From Lachnospiraceae bacterium (GTDB lineage: Bacteria > Bacillota > Clostridia > Lachnospirales > Lachnospiraceae): 59,637 bases of DNA. The stretch is taken from contig JAGAPO010000051.1 of the NCBI GenBank assembly GCA_017623215.1, positions 1 to 59,637 on the forward strand, read 5' to 3'. Each line of letters opens with the position of its first letter. The first letter of the stretch is position 1. The notes beneath the pieces were generated by a model, which saw only the letters and a program-made list of their open reading frames with translations, was not told where the DNA came from and ran no database searches. A program made the position numbers and the translations under genes. Shown here in pieces: positions 1 to 7,975 of this stretch.

Positions 1-69
1 CGTTCTACCTTCTTACGCCATAGCTTCGCCATCCCGCCCATCCTCTTCGAATACGCAGCCCCTCTCCAC

Positions 70-140
70 TATGACCCCCACTTCGTGCAACGCGGCAAAG
101 CGACGATTGCATGTCCATGAGTTCTTGAACCATCCGTTTC
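70..140. repeat. Dispersed repeat, copy A
   Basis: This block of about 70 bases recurs at 50888-50959 with roughly 85 percent identity by eye, and its last part (from about 118) recurs at 2338-2362. It lies just downstream of the minus-strand gene ending at 179. Read on the minus strand both long copies keep an open frame with the shared peptide DMQSSLCR, followed by RS and GH. The rest of 1-178 holds no gene I can support. Confidence 0.7.
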
Positions 141-178
141 TATCCGCCTGAACAGCTTCTGGTATCCTCATCGTCAGG

Positions 179-1147
179 CTAACCTTTTGTCGTATCAACT
201 GCTGCCAGGAACCGCTCAAAGAATTCCCTTTCTCTCTCATTCACCGTCTTGAGCAGTTCATGCGCCCGGATTCTCTCCTTCTCATCACCAGTCAGCTTAT
301 ACTTTAATACCCGATTGCAGAGTACGGCCGCTCCTTTCGCTATCGGTCTATACTCCTCCACAAACTCATCGCACAGCAGATTCCCTTCCAGCAGATACGG
401 CAGCCTCTTCAACATGAGTTCTTTATGCTCCATCAGCAAGTAAAAGGCGCGCATGTCCACTCCATTCCGAGAGACAAACCTGTCCATCCTCTCTTCCAGC
501 TGCCTGCACGCCTCCATTCCATAGCTTGTTGCCGGCCTGGTCGTATCTTCCTGCACGGAATTCACATAATGAACAATCTGCTCCAGCATAATCTTTCGCT
601 GCGCCTGATAGGGGAATCCGGAATCCCGAAAGAATCCCATCATCTCCCTTCCTCCAAGATCCAGACCCTTCAGAAGTTCTTCCATGCTGGATGTAGTCAT
701 CTCATACCGGCCCCTGTCCGTATATCCAATCACATAAAAGATTGCCTTTTCCTCCTGATATCCTACTATCATAACATGATGCATAAAATGATATCTCTGG
801 TATGCACTTCGCCGTTCGATATAGAATTCATCTACCATGACTCTCACAGCATATCCGTCATCCAACATTCTCTTAAGGAAGGGTATCATCTCGATTCCTT
901 CCTCTATCAAATCATTCGGAATAATCAACTGACACTGTAATACCGGCCAAAAAATATATGTAACGGTATCAAATACCAATGGTAACAGCTGTTCCCCGTC
1001 GCTTGATTTCGTATATTTTATCTGTATATAATGATTCAGCAGCCAAGAATACCGCTCCGGATTCACCAGCAGAATTCCGTGCGGATGGGCATAATGCAGA
1101 TAGGTTCTGATCGGCGGATCAAGACATACGTTGATAATTGTCTCCAT
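179..1147 (-). CDS. BtrH-N-like protein, copy 1 (function unknown)
   Basis: A 322-residue soluble protein with no signal peptide or membrane segment. The central part (about residues 95-155), with VDEFYI, a HHVMIVGY stretch and YVIGYTDRG, resembles the papain-fold N-terminal domain of butirosin protein BtrH, seen in many Bacillota natural-product clusters; I see no convincing catalytic cysteine. The C-terminal half is helical and charged. The next upstream gene (1167-2129) is a diverged paralogue, 19 bases away, and rearranged copies follow at 2.4-3.9 kb. Start is ATG at 1147, behind AAGGAGC. The family assignment is from recall of motifs; substrate and role are unknown. Confidence 0.6.
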   Translation of the reverse strand: METIINVCLDPPIRTYLHYAHPHGILLVNPERYSWLLNHYIQIKYTKSSDGEQLLPLVFDTVTYIFWPVLQCQLIIPNDLIEEGIEMIPFLKRMLDDGYAVRVMVDEFYIERRSAYQRYHFMHHVMIVGYQEEKAIFYVIGYTDRGRYEMTTSSMEELLKGLDLGGREMMGFFRDSGFPYQAQRKIMLEQIVHYVNSVQEDTTRPATSYGMEACRQLEERMDRFVSRNGVDMRAFYLLMEHKELMLKRLPYLLEGNLLCDEFVEEYRPIAKGAAVLCNRVLKYKLTGDEKERIRAHELLKTVNEREREFFERFLAAVDTTKG

Positions 1148-1166
1148 TGCAGCTCCTTTCTTTCGT

Positions 1167-2129
1167 TCACCTGCCGGTGATCCAACGCAGCTGTTGGAAG
1201 CATTCCTTTTCTTTCGTTATCAGTTCCCGGATTCTATCTATCAGTTCCCGATCCTCTCTGTTCCAGCATTCTGCCTTCCGCGCGAACAAAGCTTTTGCAA
1301 TCTCTTCCAGTTCCGTACGAATCGCCCTGTACTCCTGCATGAAGTCGGCGGATATCGCGATAGCCGTTTTTTCCTGCAGAACCGTCAGGCGCTTCTCCAT
1401 AAGTTCTTTCTGTTCTATCAATACCTGAAGGGATGCCCTTACTTTTTCCCTTATCTCCCCATCCTTACGGGTCGGTTCCTCCTGATAATAGTTGACAAAC
1501 GCGAGACCCGCATCCATTCCGTATATCGCGTTCTCTTTCTGAACACCGTAATATCCATCCGGTCCCGGAAGGGGCTTTGACGTAACATAATGTTCTATGT
1601 TTCTTGTGATCCTCTCCTGATTCCAGACGCAGGGCTGATCCAATCTTGCTTTCTCAAAGGCAATGCGGCAGTTCCAGCCGCGAATGATCGACGACAATTC
1701 CTCTTCTGACACATGACACAGCTCCAGCTCCGCATTCCCGGCATGGCGCAGACACGCAAACACGCCTTCTTCTTCCAGCCAACGACAAATCCAGATATCG
1801 TCGAACGCTTCCCGCCACCCTTTTGCTTCCGGATCATCCGTCGCCCTTGATACCAGATATCCCTTAGCGAGATAGTATCGAATGTAATCTCCCAAGTGAA
1901 TCCCTTCCTTCTCAAGGATCCCGTACTCCTGCTCCATTCTTTCTATCAACAGGCATCTTCCCGGTGTAATTGTGACAAAATCCAGCAGTCCTTCCTCTGG
2001 ATCGAACACCAACTGCGTATAGTGATTATGTAACCAGTTCTCATATCCCGAATGCTCCCCTGCAAGCAACTCGAACTTCATATGGTGAGGATATGATCGA
2101 AATCTTCTATTCTCTCTGATAGGAACCAC
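1167..2129 (-). CDS. BtrH-N-like protein, copy 2 (diverged paralogue)
   Basis: A 320-residue paralogue of the product of 179-1147. The N-terminal pattern (PHH, then WLHNHYTQLVF) lines up with PHG and WLLNHYIQIKY of copy 1, and the C-terminal part (LIEQKELMEKRL) with MEHKELMLKRL. The middle is much more diverged: the long aromatic VDEFYI segment is replaced by DDIWICRWLEEEG. The start is uncertain. GTG at 2129 overlaps a GAGGTG motif; an internal ATG at 2078 has no ribosome site and would cut conserved sequence. Copies 1 and 2 are probably co-transcribed from the AT-rich leader at 2140-2335. Function unknown. Confidence 0.55.
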   Translation of the reverse strand: MVPIRENRRFRSYPHHMKFELLAGEHSGYENWLHNHYTQLVFDPEEGLLDFVTITPGRCLLIERMEQEYGILEKEGIHLGDYIRYYLAKGYLVSRATDDPEAKGWREAFDDIWICRWLEEEGVFACLRHAGNAELELCHVSEEELSSIIRGWNCRIAFEKARLDQPCVWNQERITRNIEHYVTSKPLPGPDGYYGVQKENAIYGMDAGLAFVNYYQEEPTRKDGEIREKVRASLQVLIEQKELMEKRLTVLQEKTAIAISADFMQEYRAIRTELEEIAKALFARKAECWNREDRELIDRIRELITKEKECFQQLRWITGR

Positions 2130-2398
2130 CTCGTCTATTTGTTGTTTTTAACATATCATTTTGGTTTCTATTCCGTCAATATAAAAATTTTTACCTTCTT
2201 TAAATTTCATTACCTTTCATTTCAATTAATCTATTATTTATTTTATAAAAGTATTTTTTATAACTTTCTATTTAATTCTTTATCCGTCTAAATCATATTT
2301 TTTTCCATCCTCAGGCCCCAAAGATTCTGATTGATTATGAGTTCTTGAACCATCCGTTTCTATCCGACTGAACAGCTTCTGGTATCCTCATCGTCAGG

Positions 2399-3125
2399 TT
2401 AGCCTTCTGTCATATCAACTGCTGCCAGGAACCGCTCAAAGAATTGCCTTTCCTTCTCATTCACCGTCATGAACAGTTCATGTGCCCGGATTCTCTCCTT
2501 CTCATCACCAGTCAACTTATACTTTAATACCCGATTACAGAGTACAGCCGCTCCTTGTGCTATCGGTCTATACTCCTCCACCAATTCATCGCACAGCAGG
2601 TTCCCTTCCAGCAGATATGGCAGCCGCTTCAACATGAGTTCTTTATGCTCCAGCATGATCTTTCGCTGCGCCTGATAGGGGAATCCGGAATCCCGAAAGA
2701 ATCCTAAGGTATGTTTTCCTCCAAGATCCAGACCTTTCAGAAAGCCTTCCATGCTGACAGTAGTCATCTCGTACCGGCCCCTGTCCGTATATCCAATCAC
2801 ATAAAAGATTGCCTTCTCCTCCTGATATCCGACTATCATAACATGATGTATAAAATGATATCTCCGGTATGCACTTCTCCGTTCAATATAGAATTCATCC
2901 ACCACGGCTCTCACAGCATATCCGTCATCCAACATTCTCTTAAGGAAGGATATCATCTCAATTCCTTCCTCTATCAAATCGTTCGGAATAATAGATTGAT
3001 ACTGCAATACTGGCCAAAAAGTATATATGATGGTATCAAATTCCAATTGATCTCGCTGTTCTCCGCTGCTTGATTTCGTATATTTTATCTGTATATAATG
3101 GTTCAGAAGCCAAGAATACCGATCC
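2399..3125 (-). pseudogene. Truncated copy of BtrH-N-like gene 1
   Basis: The frame 2399-3046 gives a 215-residue product almost identical to copy 1, but codons for about 58 residues between RKIMLE and HKELML are missing. The join sits on a short microhomology (TGCTCCA) present at both ends in copy 1. The reading frame continues upstream of the first ATG through RYSWLLNHYIQ to about 3121, where homology switches to copy 2 DNA, so the natural start and the first 30 or so residues are lost. The central BtrH-like domain is intact, so a shortened protein could still be made, but a relic is more likely. Confidence 0.7.
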
Positions 3126-3400
3126 GGTCCCGAAAAGTGGCTTCGACGTAATATAATGTTCTATGTTTCTTGTGAGTTTCTTCTGATTCCAGACGCAGGG
3201 CTGATCCAATCTTGCTTTCTCAAAGGCAATGCGGCAGTCCTTCCTCTGGATCGAACACTAACTGCGTATCGTGATTATGTAACCAGTTCTCATATCCCGG
3301 CTGCGCCCCTGCAAGCATCTCAAACTTCATATGGTGAAGATATGATCGAAATCTTCTATTTTCTCTTCCAGGAACCAACTCGTCTATTTGTTGTTTTTAG
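3121..3400 (-). pseudogene. Fragments of BtrH-N-like gene 2
   Basis: This stretch matches the minus-strand gene at 1167-2129 in two blocks: about 3121-3237 corresponds to 1553-1670 and about 3238-3400 to 1990-2152, with roughly 320 bases deleted between them near a shared GCAGT. No frame longer than a few dozen codons survives in the gene's orientation. It is a dead remnant joined directly to the copy 1 fragment. Confidence 0.7.
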
Positions 3401-3498
3401 TATAATATTTCGTTTATAGAACATCAATTATAAAATTTTAATTTTCTATATTTTTTCAACATTTCTTTTCTTTAACGAATAAAATATCATAATCTATG

Positions 3499-3916
3499 TC
3501 AATTGAATCGGCCAAAATAGATATGCCCTGTCGTTCTCTGATAGAATGAAGTTACGATGTTCCTTCTGCAAAACGACGATTTCCCATTCCCCCTCTGATT
3601 GTCATAATATCTTTTCGGTCCGGCAAGTTCTTTCGATCTCCGATAATCCCTGATATGCTGCAGTATCTTGTCAGGATTCAACGAATATGCCATCATCCGA
3701 CTTGCTCTCTCACAGGCAATCCTATATTCCCTGCTTAGAATGAAATCTGTCAGTTCCTGCTCTCCCATACTCCACTCTCTGCGAATTCCGTTATGGTAAC
3801 AAAAACACTGAAAGGCATCGAACTGCCCATCCACCAAGCCCCCTTCTATCATCGTATGTGCCGGATATAATCTCCTAAGCTCAATCCCTCCCGCACAATG
3901 ACATCCGAATGCTTGT
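3499..3916 (-). pseudogene. Third BtrH-N-like remnant, frameshifted
   Basis: The 117-codon frame at 3499-3852 contains RREWSMGEQELTDFIL, YRIACERASRMM and ILQHIRDYRRSKELAGP, which align with the middle of copy 2 (EEELSSIIRG, CRIAFEKARLD, ITRNIEHYVTSKPLPGP). Upstream, 3853-3916 encodes VREGLSLGDYIR in another frame, matching EKEGIHLGDYIRYY of copy 2, so at least one frameshift separates the parts. The C-terminal third is absent. It is more diverged than the 2.4-3.4 kb copies and is probably an older duplicate. It has its own AT-rich leader and upstream terminator (3916-4104). Confidence 0.65.
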
Positions 3917-4192
3917 CAATTTTAAATTTTTTACCTTTTTAAAATCTTATTATTTTTTTGATCTATCTATTTTTCATTTAAAACAATATATTTTATAACT
4001 AATCAATTAATATTTCTTCCTCTCATCCATATTCATTCTCCTCAGAGTACAAAAAAAGAGCCGATTCCAAACTCTTACCTTCTGTTCAGAATCAGCTCTA
4101 TTCCTATACAATTATCCTTATTCAAACCAGTTATCACGCATGCCTGCTAATATTCCGGTCTTCGCCCCTCCTTACTTGGAAGCAGCCTGTGC
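3916..4192. repeat. AT-rich leader plus terminator, shared with 50960-51290
   Basis: This block has three recognisable parts that recur in the same order at 50960-51290: a T-rich leader with AAATTTTTTACCTTTTTAAA-like sequence and a TTTTATAACTAA motif, a GAGTAC/GAGCAC followed by an A-run, and the hairpin at 4057-4099, then weaker similarity through TTATCACGCA and TCTTCGCCCC. The leader alone also occurs at 2145-2310 in front of copies 1 and 2. No gene is visible inside it. Confidence 0.65.
4050..4099 (-). terminator. Rho-independent terminator of the fumarate operon
   Basis: On the minus strand the stem AGAGCTGATTC pairs with GAATCGGCTCT (one G-U pair) and is followed by a run of T. It lies about 70 bases beyond the stop of the last gene (4172-4501). 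A near copy of the same hairpin stands at 51138-51187. Confidence 0.85.
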
Positions 4193-4501
4193 GTCGCGCT
4201 CCTTATCCAGCTTTGTATTGCGGAAATACAGTGCAACGTCGATCGAAATCTCGATGAAGTTCAGCACGTAGAAGAAGAAGCTTAAGAAAAAGATAAAGCC
4301 CGAGCTTCCAAGAGCGCTTACCTGAATGATCTTACGTGCAATTCCAAATGCGTAACCGATGAGCAGGAATACCTCGAAGAAAAGGCTCTTGCCCTTTGCG
4401 GTACGGGAAATCAGGGATTTGCGGATCGAGATCGGCCAGGAAAGGCCGAAGCAGAAGATGGTCAATGCTTCAAACAGATCTGTAATCGTTGTTAAGGTCA
4501 T
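4172..4501 (-). CDS. Small multispanning membrane protein, last gene of the operon
   Basis: A 109-residue hydrophobic protein with about three membrane segments: residues 8-24 (FEALTIFCFGLSWPISI), 40-56 and 66-90. The spacing and the FGLSWPISIRKS motif recall PQ-loop-type small membrane proteins, but I cannot assign a family. The C-terminal tail is charged. It follows the fumarate reductase flavoprotein gene after 150 bases that hold a strong hairpin (4545-4586), and ends just before the operon terminator. Its position suggests a membrane partner or docking protein for the reductase, which is inference; it has no histidines that could serve as haem ligands as in SdhC. Ribosome site GAGAGG precedes ATG 4501. 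Confidence 0.7.
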   Translation of the reverse strand: MTLTTITDLFEALTIFCFGLSWPISIRKSLISRTAKGKSLFFEVFLLIGYAFGIARKIIQVSALGSSGFIFFLSFFFYVLNFIEISIDVALYFRNTKLDKERDAQAASK

Positions 4502-4544
4502 GATAATGTTACCTCTCTTTATGTAATGATTATATATGGTTCGA

Positions 4545-4586
4545 ACAGAGTAATCGCTGATACGATTCTGTCAGCAATTACTCTGT
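4545..4586. other. Intercistronic hairpin, no T-tract
   Basis: ACAGAGTAAT, a mismatch, GCTGA, a ten-base loop, then TCAGC, mismatch, ATTACTCTGT form a 15-pair stem between the flavoprotein gene and the membrane-protein gene. No run of T follows on either strand, so it is more likely an mRNA-stabilising or partial attenuation structure than a full terminator. Confidence 0.7.
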
Positions 4587-4652
4587 GAACTTCTTGATTC
4601 ACGATGCGGACAGCTCATTGGCCTGGCAAGAGACTGCCCTTATTGACAGCAA

Positions 4653-6257
4653 TTAGATGTTGTTCTGCTTCGTATAGTTCGGCAGAAGCTTCGGAGATAC
4701 CATATCGGTCTCGATATGTGCCTCGGCAATCTCGTTCTCGAATGCTGCAACATGATCCAGAGTCAGCTTGCCAACGGTCGTCTCCTTACTCTTGGCAGCT
4801 GCGTTCTTGCCGGCGCTTCTTCCGAATACGATGATGTCAAGCAGGGAGTTGCCCATCAGACGGTTTCTTCCGTGGATTCCTCCGACTGCCTCTCCGGCAA
4901 CGTACAGATTCTCCACGTTCGTGGTCATACCGTCTGCCGTGATGTCAAGACCGCCGTTCTGATAGTGCAGAGTCGGGTACACAAGAATCGGCTCCTTGCG
5001 GATGTCGATGCCGTACTTTGCGAACATTCTCATCATGGCAGGGATTCTTGCCTCAATCGTGCCCTCGCCGCCGATCTTCTCGATCATGGGAGTATCCAGC
5101 CATACGCCAAGACCATTGCCGGTCTCAACGCCGTTATGTCTGTCGTTGCACTCACGGATGATCGATGCTGCTGCTACGTCGCGGGTCTCCAACGGATGCA
5201 TGAATACTTCGCCCTTCGCATTGACTAACTTCGCGCCAAGGGAACGTACCTTCTCGGTTACGAGCGCGCCGAAGATCTGCTCCGGATATGCCGCTCCGGT
5301 CGGATGGTACTGCAGAGTGTCCGCATACAGAAGCTTTGCGCCTGCGCGGTAGCCGAGTACCAGGCCGTCCGCAGTTGCACCATAGTGGTTCGAGGTCGGG
5401 AAGCCCTGGTAGTGCATACGGCCTGCGCCGCCGGTTGCGATGATAACGGTCTTTGCCTTTGCTACCATCAGCTCCTTTGTCTCCATGTTCATCAGAACCG
5501 CGCCAGCTGCTTTGCCGTTCTCGTCCAGAATCAGCTCGATTGCGGAGGTAAAATCAACAACCGGGATGTCTCTGTTCAGGACTTCGTCACGAAGGGTACG
5601 CATGATCTCAGCGCCGGAATAGTCCTTTGCAGCATGCATACGCTTGCGGGAGGTACCGCCGCCATGGGTGGTGATCATACGGCCTTCCGCATCCTTATCG
5701 AACTCGACACCGAGCTCCGACAGCCAGAGAATCGCGTCGGGAGCGTCGCATACGAGCTTGGAGAGGAGCTCTCTCTTTGCTGCGAAATGTCCGCCGCCGA
5801 ATGCGTCTACGAAATGGATTGCCGGGGAGTCGTTCTCCTTATCAGCTGCCTGGATACCGCCCTCTGCCATCATGGTGTTGGCATCGCCGATACGAAGCTT
5901 GGTTACGATCATAACCTTGGCTCCGGCCTCATGTGCCTCAATGGCTGCCGAGGAACCGGCTCCGCCGCCGCCGATGATTAATACGTCAACGTCGTAAGCG
6001 GGATTCGAAAGGTCGATCTCGTCTGCCTTGATACGGCTGTGTGCCTGCAGGGTAGCTGCAAGCTCGCGCGGAACCTTCTCTCCCTTGTTCGGGCCAATCT
6101 TCAGCTCTTCGAACTCATCCTCCTTGTAGTCGGGATGATATGCCTTTAACAGGTCCTCTTTCTGCTGTGCGGTCATACGCGCGGGCTCAAGAGTGATGTT
6201 ATTCTCTCTTGCTGCTTCAACCGCCTTGATGGATTCGGTAAATTTTTCAGAATACAT
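4653..6257 (-). CDS. frdA: Fumarate reductase flavoprotein subunit (soluble type)
   Basis: 534 residues. Reduces fumarate to succinate at FAD. The dinucleotide fold IIGGGGAGSS is at about 94-103, after an unusual N-terminal extension of about 90 residues. Substrate and catalytic residues of the family are present: QYHPTG, an Arg after LVTEK, HYQNGG and GRNRLMGNSLLD. The histidine that binds FAD covalently in FrdA/SdhA is replaced: the aligned motif is NTMMAEGGIQ, so Asn127 stands where His is expected. The usual C-terminal helical and capping domains (about 100-130 residues) are missing. Both points fit a fumarate-reducing rather than succinate-oxidising enzyme with loosely bound FAD. It lies 15 bases after the iron-sulfur subunit. 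AGGAGG precedes ATG 6257. Confidence 0.88.
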   Translation of the reverse strand: MYSEKFTESIKAVEAARENNITLEPARMTAQQKEDLLKAYHPDYKEDEFEELKIGPNKGEKVPRELAATLQAHSRIKADEIDLSNPAYDVDVLIIGGGGAGSSAAIEAHEAGAKVMIVTKLRIGDANTMMAEGGIQAADKENDSPAIHFVDAFGGGHFAAKRELLSKLVCDAPDAILWLSELGVEFDKDAEGRMITTHGGGTSRKRMHAAKDYSGAEIMRTLRDEVLNRDIPVVDFTSAIELILDENGKAAGAVLMNMETKELMVAKAKTVIIATGGAGRMHYQGFPTSNHYGATADGLVLGYRAGAKLLYADTLQYHPTGAAYPEQIFGALVTEKVRSLGAKLVNAKGEVFMHPLETRDVAAASIIRECNDRHNGVETGNGLGVWLDTPMIEKIGGEGTIEARIPAMMRMFAKYGIDIRKEPILVYPTLHYQNGGLDITADGMTTNVENLYVAGEAVGGIHGRNRLMGNSLLDIIVFGRSAGKNAAAKSKETTVGKLTLDHVAAFENEIAEAHIETDMVSPKLLPNYTKQNNI

Positions 6258-6272
6258 AATGATCGCACCTCC

Positions 6273-6947
6273 TTATTTTTCAATCTCTCTTGTATTGTAA
6301 AGCTCTTTTAACTCCTCGATCGGCTTGTCCATCAGAGCCTCAATCAAATCGTTAAAGGTTCCGTCCTTGATCTCCTGAACACGGTTCTCAAGATGAGCGG
6401 ACTTCGGAGCCAGGTATTTGCCGTTCAGTCTGCGCGCAAGCATCGCAACCTGCGGATGCGAGATTCCTGCAGGACAGCGGGACGAACATACGCCGCACAT
6501 AACGCAGTCGAAGGATTCCTCTGCGCACTTCTCATACTCGCCTCTCTGTGCGTATGCGATGTACTGCATAACGTTTAAGCCCTGGGTACAGCTCTTGGTG
6601 CAGGCGTTGCAGCCAACGCACGCGTAAATCTCAGGATAGAGCTGCATCATAATCTGCTCGGTGGGCTTTACCTTCTCGATGTCATATACCTGCTTGACAA
6701 GCGGGAAGAAAGGAAGCGTCGCAATATACATGTTGTTCTCAACCTTGGTCTGGCAGGCAAGACAGCTTTTCAGCTCTCTTTCGCCCTTAATTCTGTAAAT
6801 GGTAGCGCAGGCACCGCAGAATCCGTTGCGGCAGCCGCAGCCTCTGACCAGCTGATAGCCGGCATATTCCATTGCACACATAATCGTAAGATTGTCCGGA
6901 ACCTCATATTTCTTTCCGAACAGATAGATCGTTACCATATTCTCCAT
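6273..6947 (-). CDS. frdB: Fumarate reductase iron-sulfur subunit
   Basis: 224 residues from the ATG at 6947, chosen because GGAG lies six bases upstream; in-frame ATG 6959 and longer starts lack such a site. An N-terminal ferredoxin fold carries the [2Fe-2S] ligands in GCGCRNGFCGACA and SCLACQ, followed by two cysteine groups, CVGCNACTKSC and CVMCGVCSSRCPAG, that ligate cubane clusters. This is the SdhB/FrdB plan with two full [4Fe-4S] motifs instead of the [4Fe-4S] plus [3Fe-4S] plan of E. coli FrdB. It would wire electrons from the Hdr/Flx module (upstream in the operon) to FrdA. A structured spacer of 194 bases separates it from the preceding gene. Confidence 0.85.
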   Translation of the reverse strand: MENMVTIYLFGKKYEVPDNLTIMCAMEYAGYQLVRGCGCRNGFCGACATIYRIKGERELKSCLACQTKVENNMYIATLPFFPLVKQVYDIEKVKPTEQIMMQLYPEIYACVGCNACTKSCTQGLNVMQYIAYAQRGEYEKCAEESFDCVMCGVCSSRCPAGISHPQVAMLARRLNGKYLAPKSAHLENRVQEIKDGTFNDLIEALMDKPIEELKELYNTREIEK

Positions 6948-7141
6948 GTTAATCTCCATTCTTGCCGGCGACCTGTGAATTAGGGCCGCCAGGCACAAAT
7001 TTGTAGACGAAACATCGTCTTTCTTGGACGGCGTCTTTTCGGGCGCCTTAGAAAGACTTTTCACCTTGCGGAAGGGACGCATTCTATGCGTCCTGGAACT
7101 CCTTTGCGAGGCCTTTTCGAGCCTTAGAAGTTCTTATCGTT
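6948..7141. other. Structured spacer between flxA-like and frdB genes
   Basis: This 194-base gap within the operon contains several short hairpins: GGACGCAT-TCT-ATGCGTCC at about 7075-7093 (perfect), GACGA-AACA-TCGTC near 7006-7019, and GACGGCGTC. There is no T-tract and no consensus promoter I can support. It may set relative expression of the Frd genes by mRNA processing or stability. Confidence 0.55.
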
Positions 7142-7975
7142 CTAATATTCATTCGGAAGTTCTTCCAGCTGGTCGCAGCGGAATACCGGGCCGTCCTTAC
7201 ATACGTATTTGGAACCGATATTACATCTTCCGCACTTGCCGACGCCGCATTTCATTCGAAGCTCCATCGTGGTATAGATCTGGGTCTTCTCAAAGCCCAG
7301 GGAGCAGAGTCCCTCGAGCGTGAACTTAATCATGATAGGAGGGCCGCAGATGATGACCGTCTTGTTGGTATCAAAGCCGAGCTCTTTTACATAGTTCGGA
7401 ACGAATCCAACATGGCCGTCCCAGCCTTCCTGCTCGCGGTCGATGGTCAGGTGAACAAAGATGTTGTCATCCGTCATCCACTCGTTCAGGATCTCCTGAT
7501 AATCAACCAGGTCATCCTTGCTTCTGGAACCGTATACAATATCAATCTTTCCGTAGTTCTCTCTATAATGTCTGCAGTAGTTGATAACCGAACGCAGCGG
7601 TGCAAGGCCGATACCTCCGGCTACGAACAGGAGGTCCTGTCCCTTGAACTTATCGTCAACCGGGAACGGATTGCCGTAAGGTCCGCGGATAGTAATCTGC
7701 TGGCCGGGCTCTGCCTCATGCAGCCACTCGGTTACACAGCCGCATTTTTTGATGGAGAACTCCATGAATTCGGAGTTCGTCGGGGAAGAGGTAATGGAGA
7801 ACATCGCCTCGCCGACTCCGGGAATCGAGAGCATCGCGCACTGACCCGGTTTATGTTCAAATGCTTTCTTTCCGTCCGGGGTTACCACACGGAAGGTCTT
7901 AACGTCGGGGGTATCAATACGAACATCCGTAATGACACCAATCTTCGGAATTAATGTCTCTTCGCGGTTATTCAT
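7142..7975 (-). CDS. flxA: NAD(P)H:flavin subunit, FlxA/AsrB-like
   Basis: 277 residues. The start is ATG 7975, seven bases after GGAGGG, within the end of the preceding gene. Residues about 10-100 form the FAD-binding barrel (KPGQCAMLSIPG, FSIT), then the nucleotide-binding half with VAGGIGLAPLRS, YGSRSKDDL and ICGPPIM. A C-terminal cysteine motif (KCGVGKCGRC, then C) binds a [2Fe-2S] cluster as in dihydroorotate dehydrogenase PyrK and sulfite reductase AsrB. In Flx-Hdr complexes this subunit oxidises NADH and passes electrons via iron-sulfur subunits to HdrA. Co-occurrence here with MvhD and HdrABC supports the Flx reading over an independent sulfite reductase (no AsrC is present). Confidence 0.82.
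   Translation of the reverse strand: MNNREETLIPKIGVITDVRIDTPDVKTFRVVTPDGKKAFEHKPGQCAMLSIPGVGEAMFSITSSPTNSEFMEFSIKKCGCVTEWLHEAEPGQQITIRGPYGNPFPVDDKFKGQDLLFVAGGIGLAPLRSVINYCRHYRENYGKIDIVYGSRSKDDLVDYQEILNEWMTDDNIFVHLTIDREQEGWDGHVGFVPNYVKELGFDTNKTVIICGPPIMIKFTLEGLCSLGFEKTQIYTTMELRMKCGVGKCGRCNIGSKYVCKDGPVFRCDQLEELPNEY

Larger units (their letters stand above)
2335..3400. repeat. Rearranged segmental duplication of 115-2155
   Basis: The segment 2335-3400 is a shortened second copy of 115-2155. The flank beginning with GAGTTCTTGAACC at 119 reappears at 2339; the body of copy 1 matches to about 3120; from 3121 the sequence jumps to the middle of copy 2 (near 1553) and then, at about 3238, to its N-terminal end (near 1990), finishing in the same CTCGTCTATTTGTTGTTTTT block seen at 2130-2150. 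Two further joins are internal deletions. All boundaries were placed by eye. Confidence 0.8.

Noticed and set aside
13..240. 75-codon minus-strand frame at the left edge
   Set aside because: It overlaps the 3' end of the BtrH-N-like gene in another frame, has no ribosome site and its composition is not protein-like. The conserved DMQSSLCR stretch is in a different frame.
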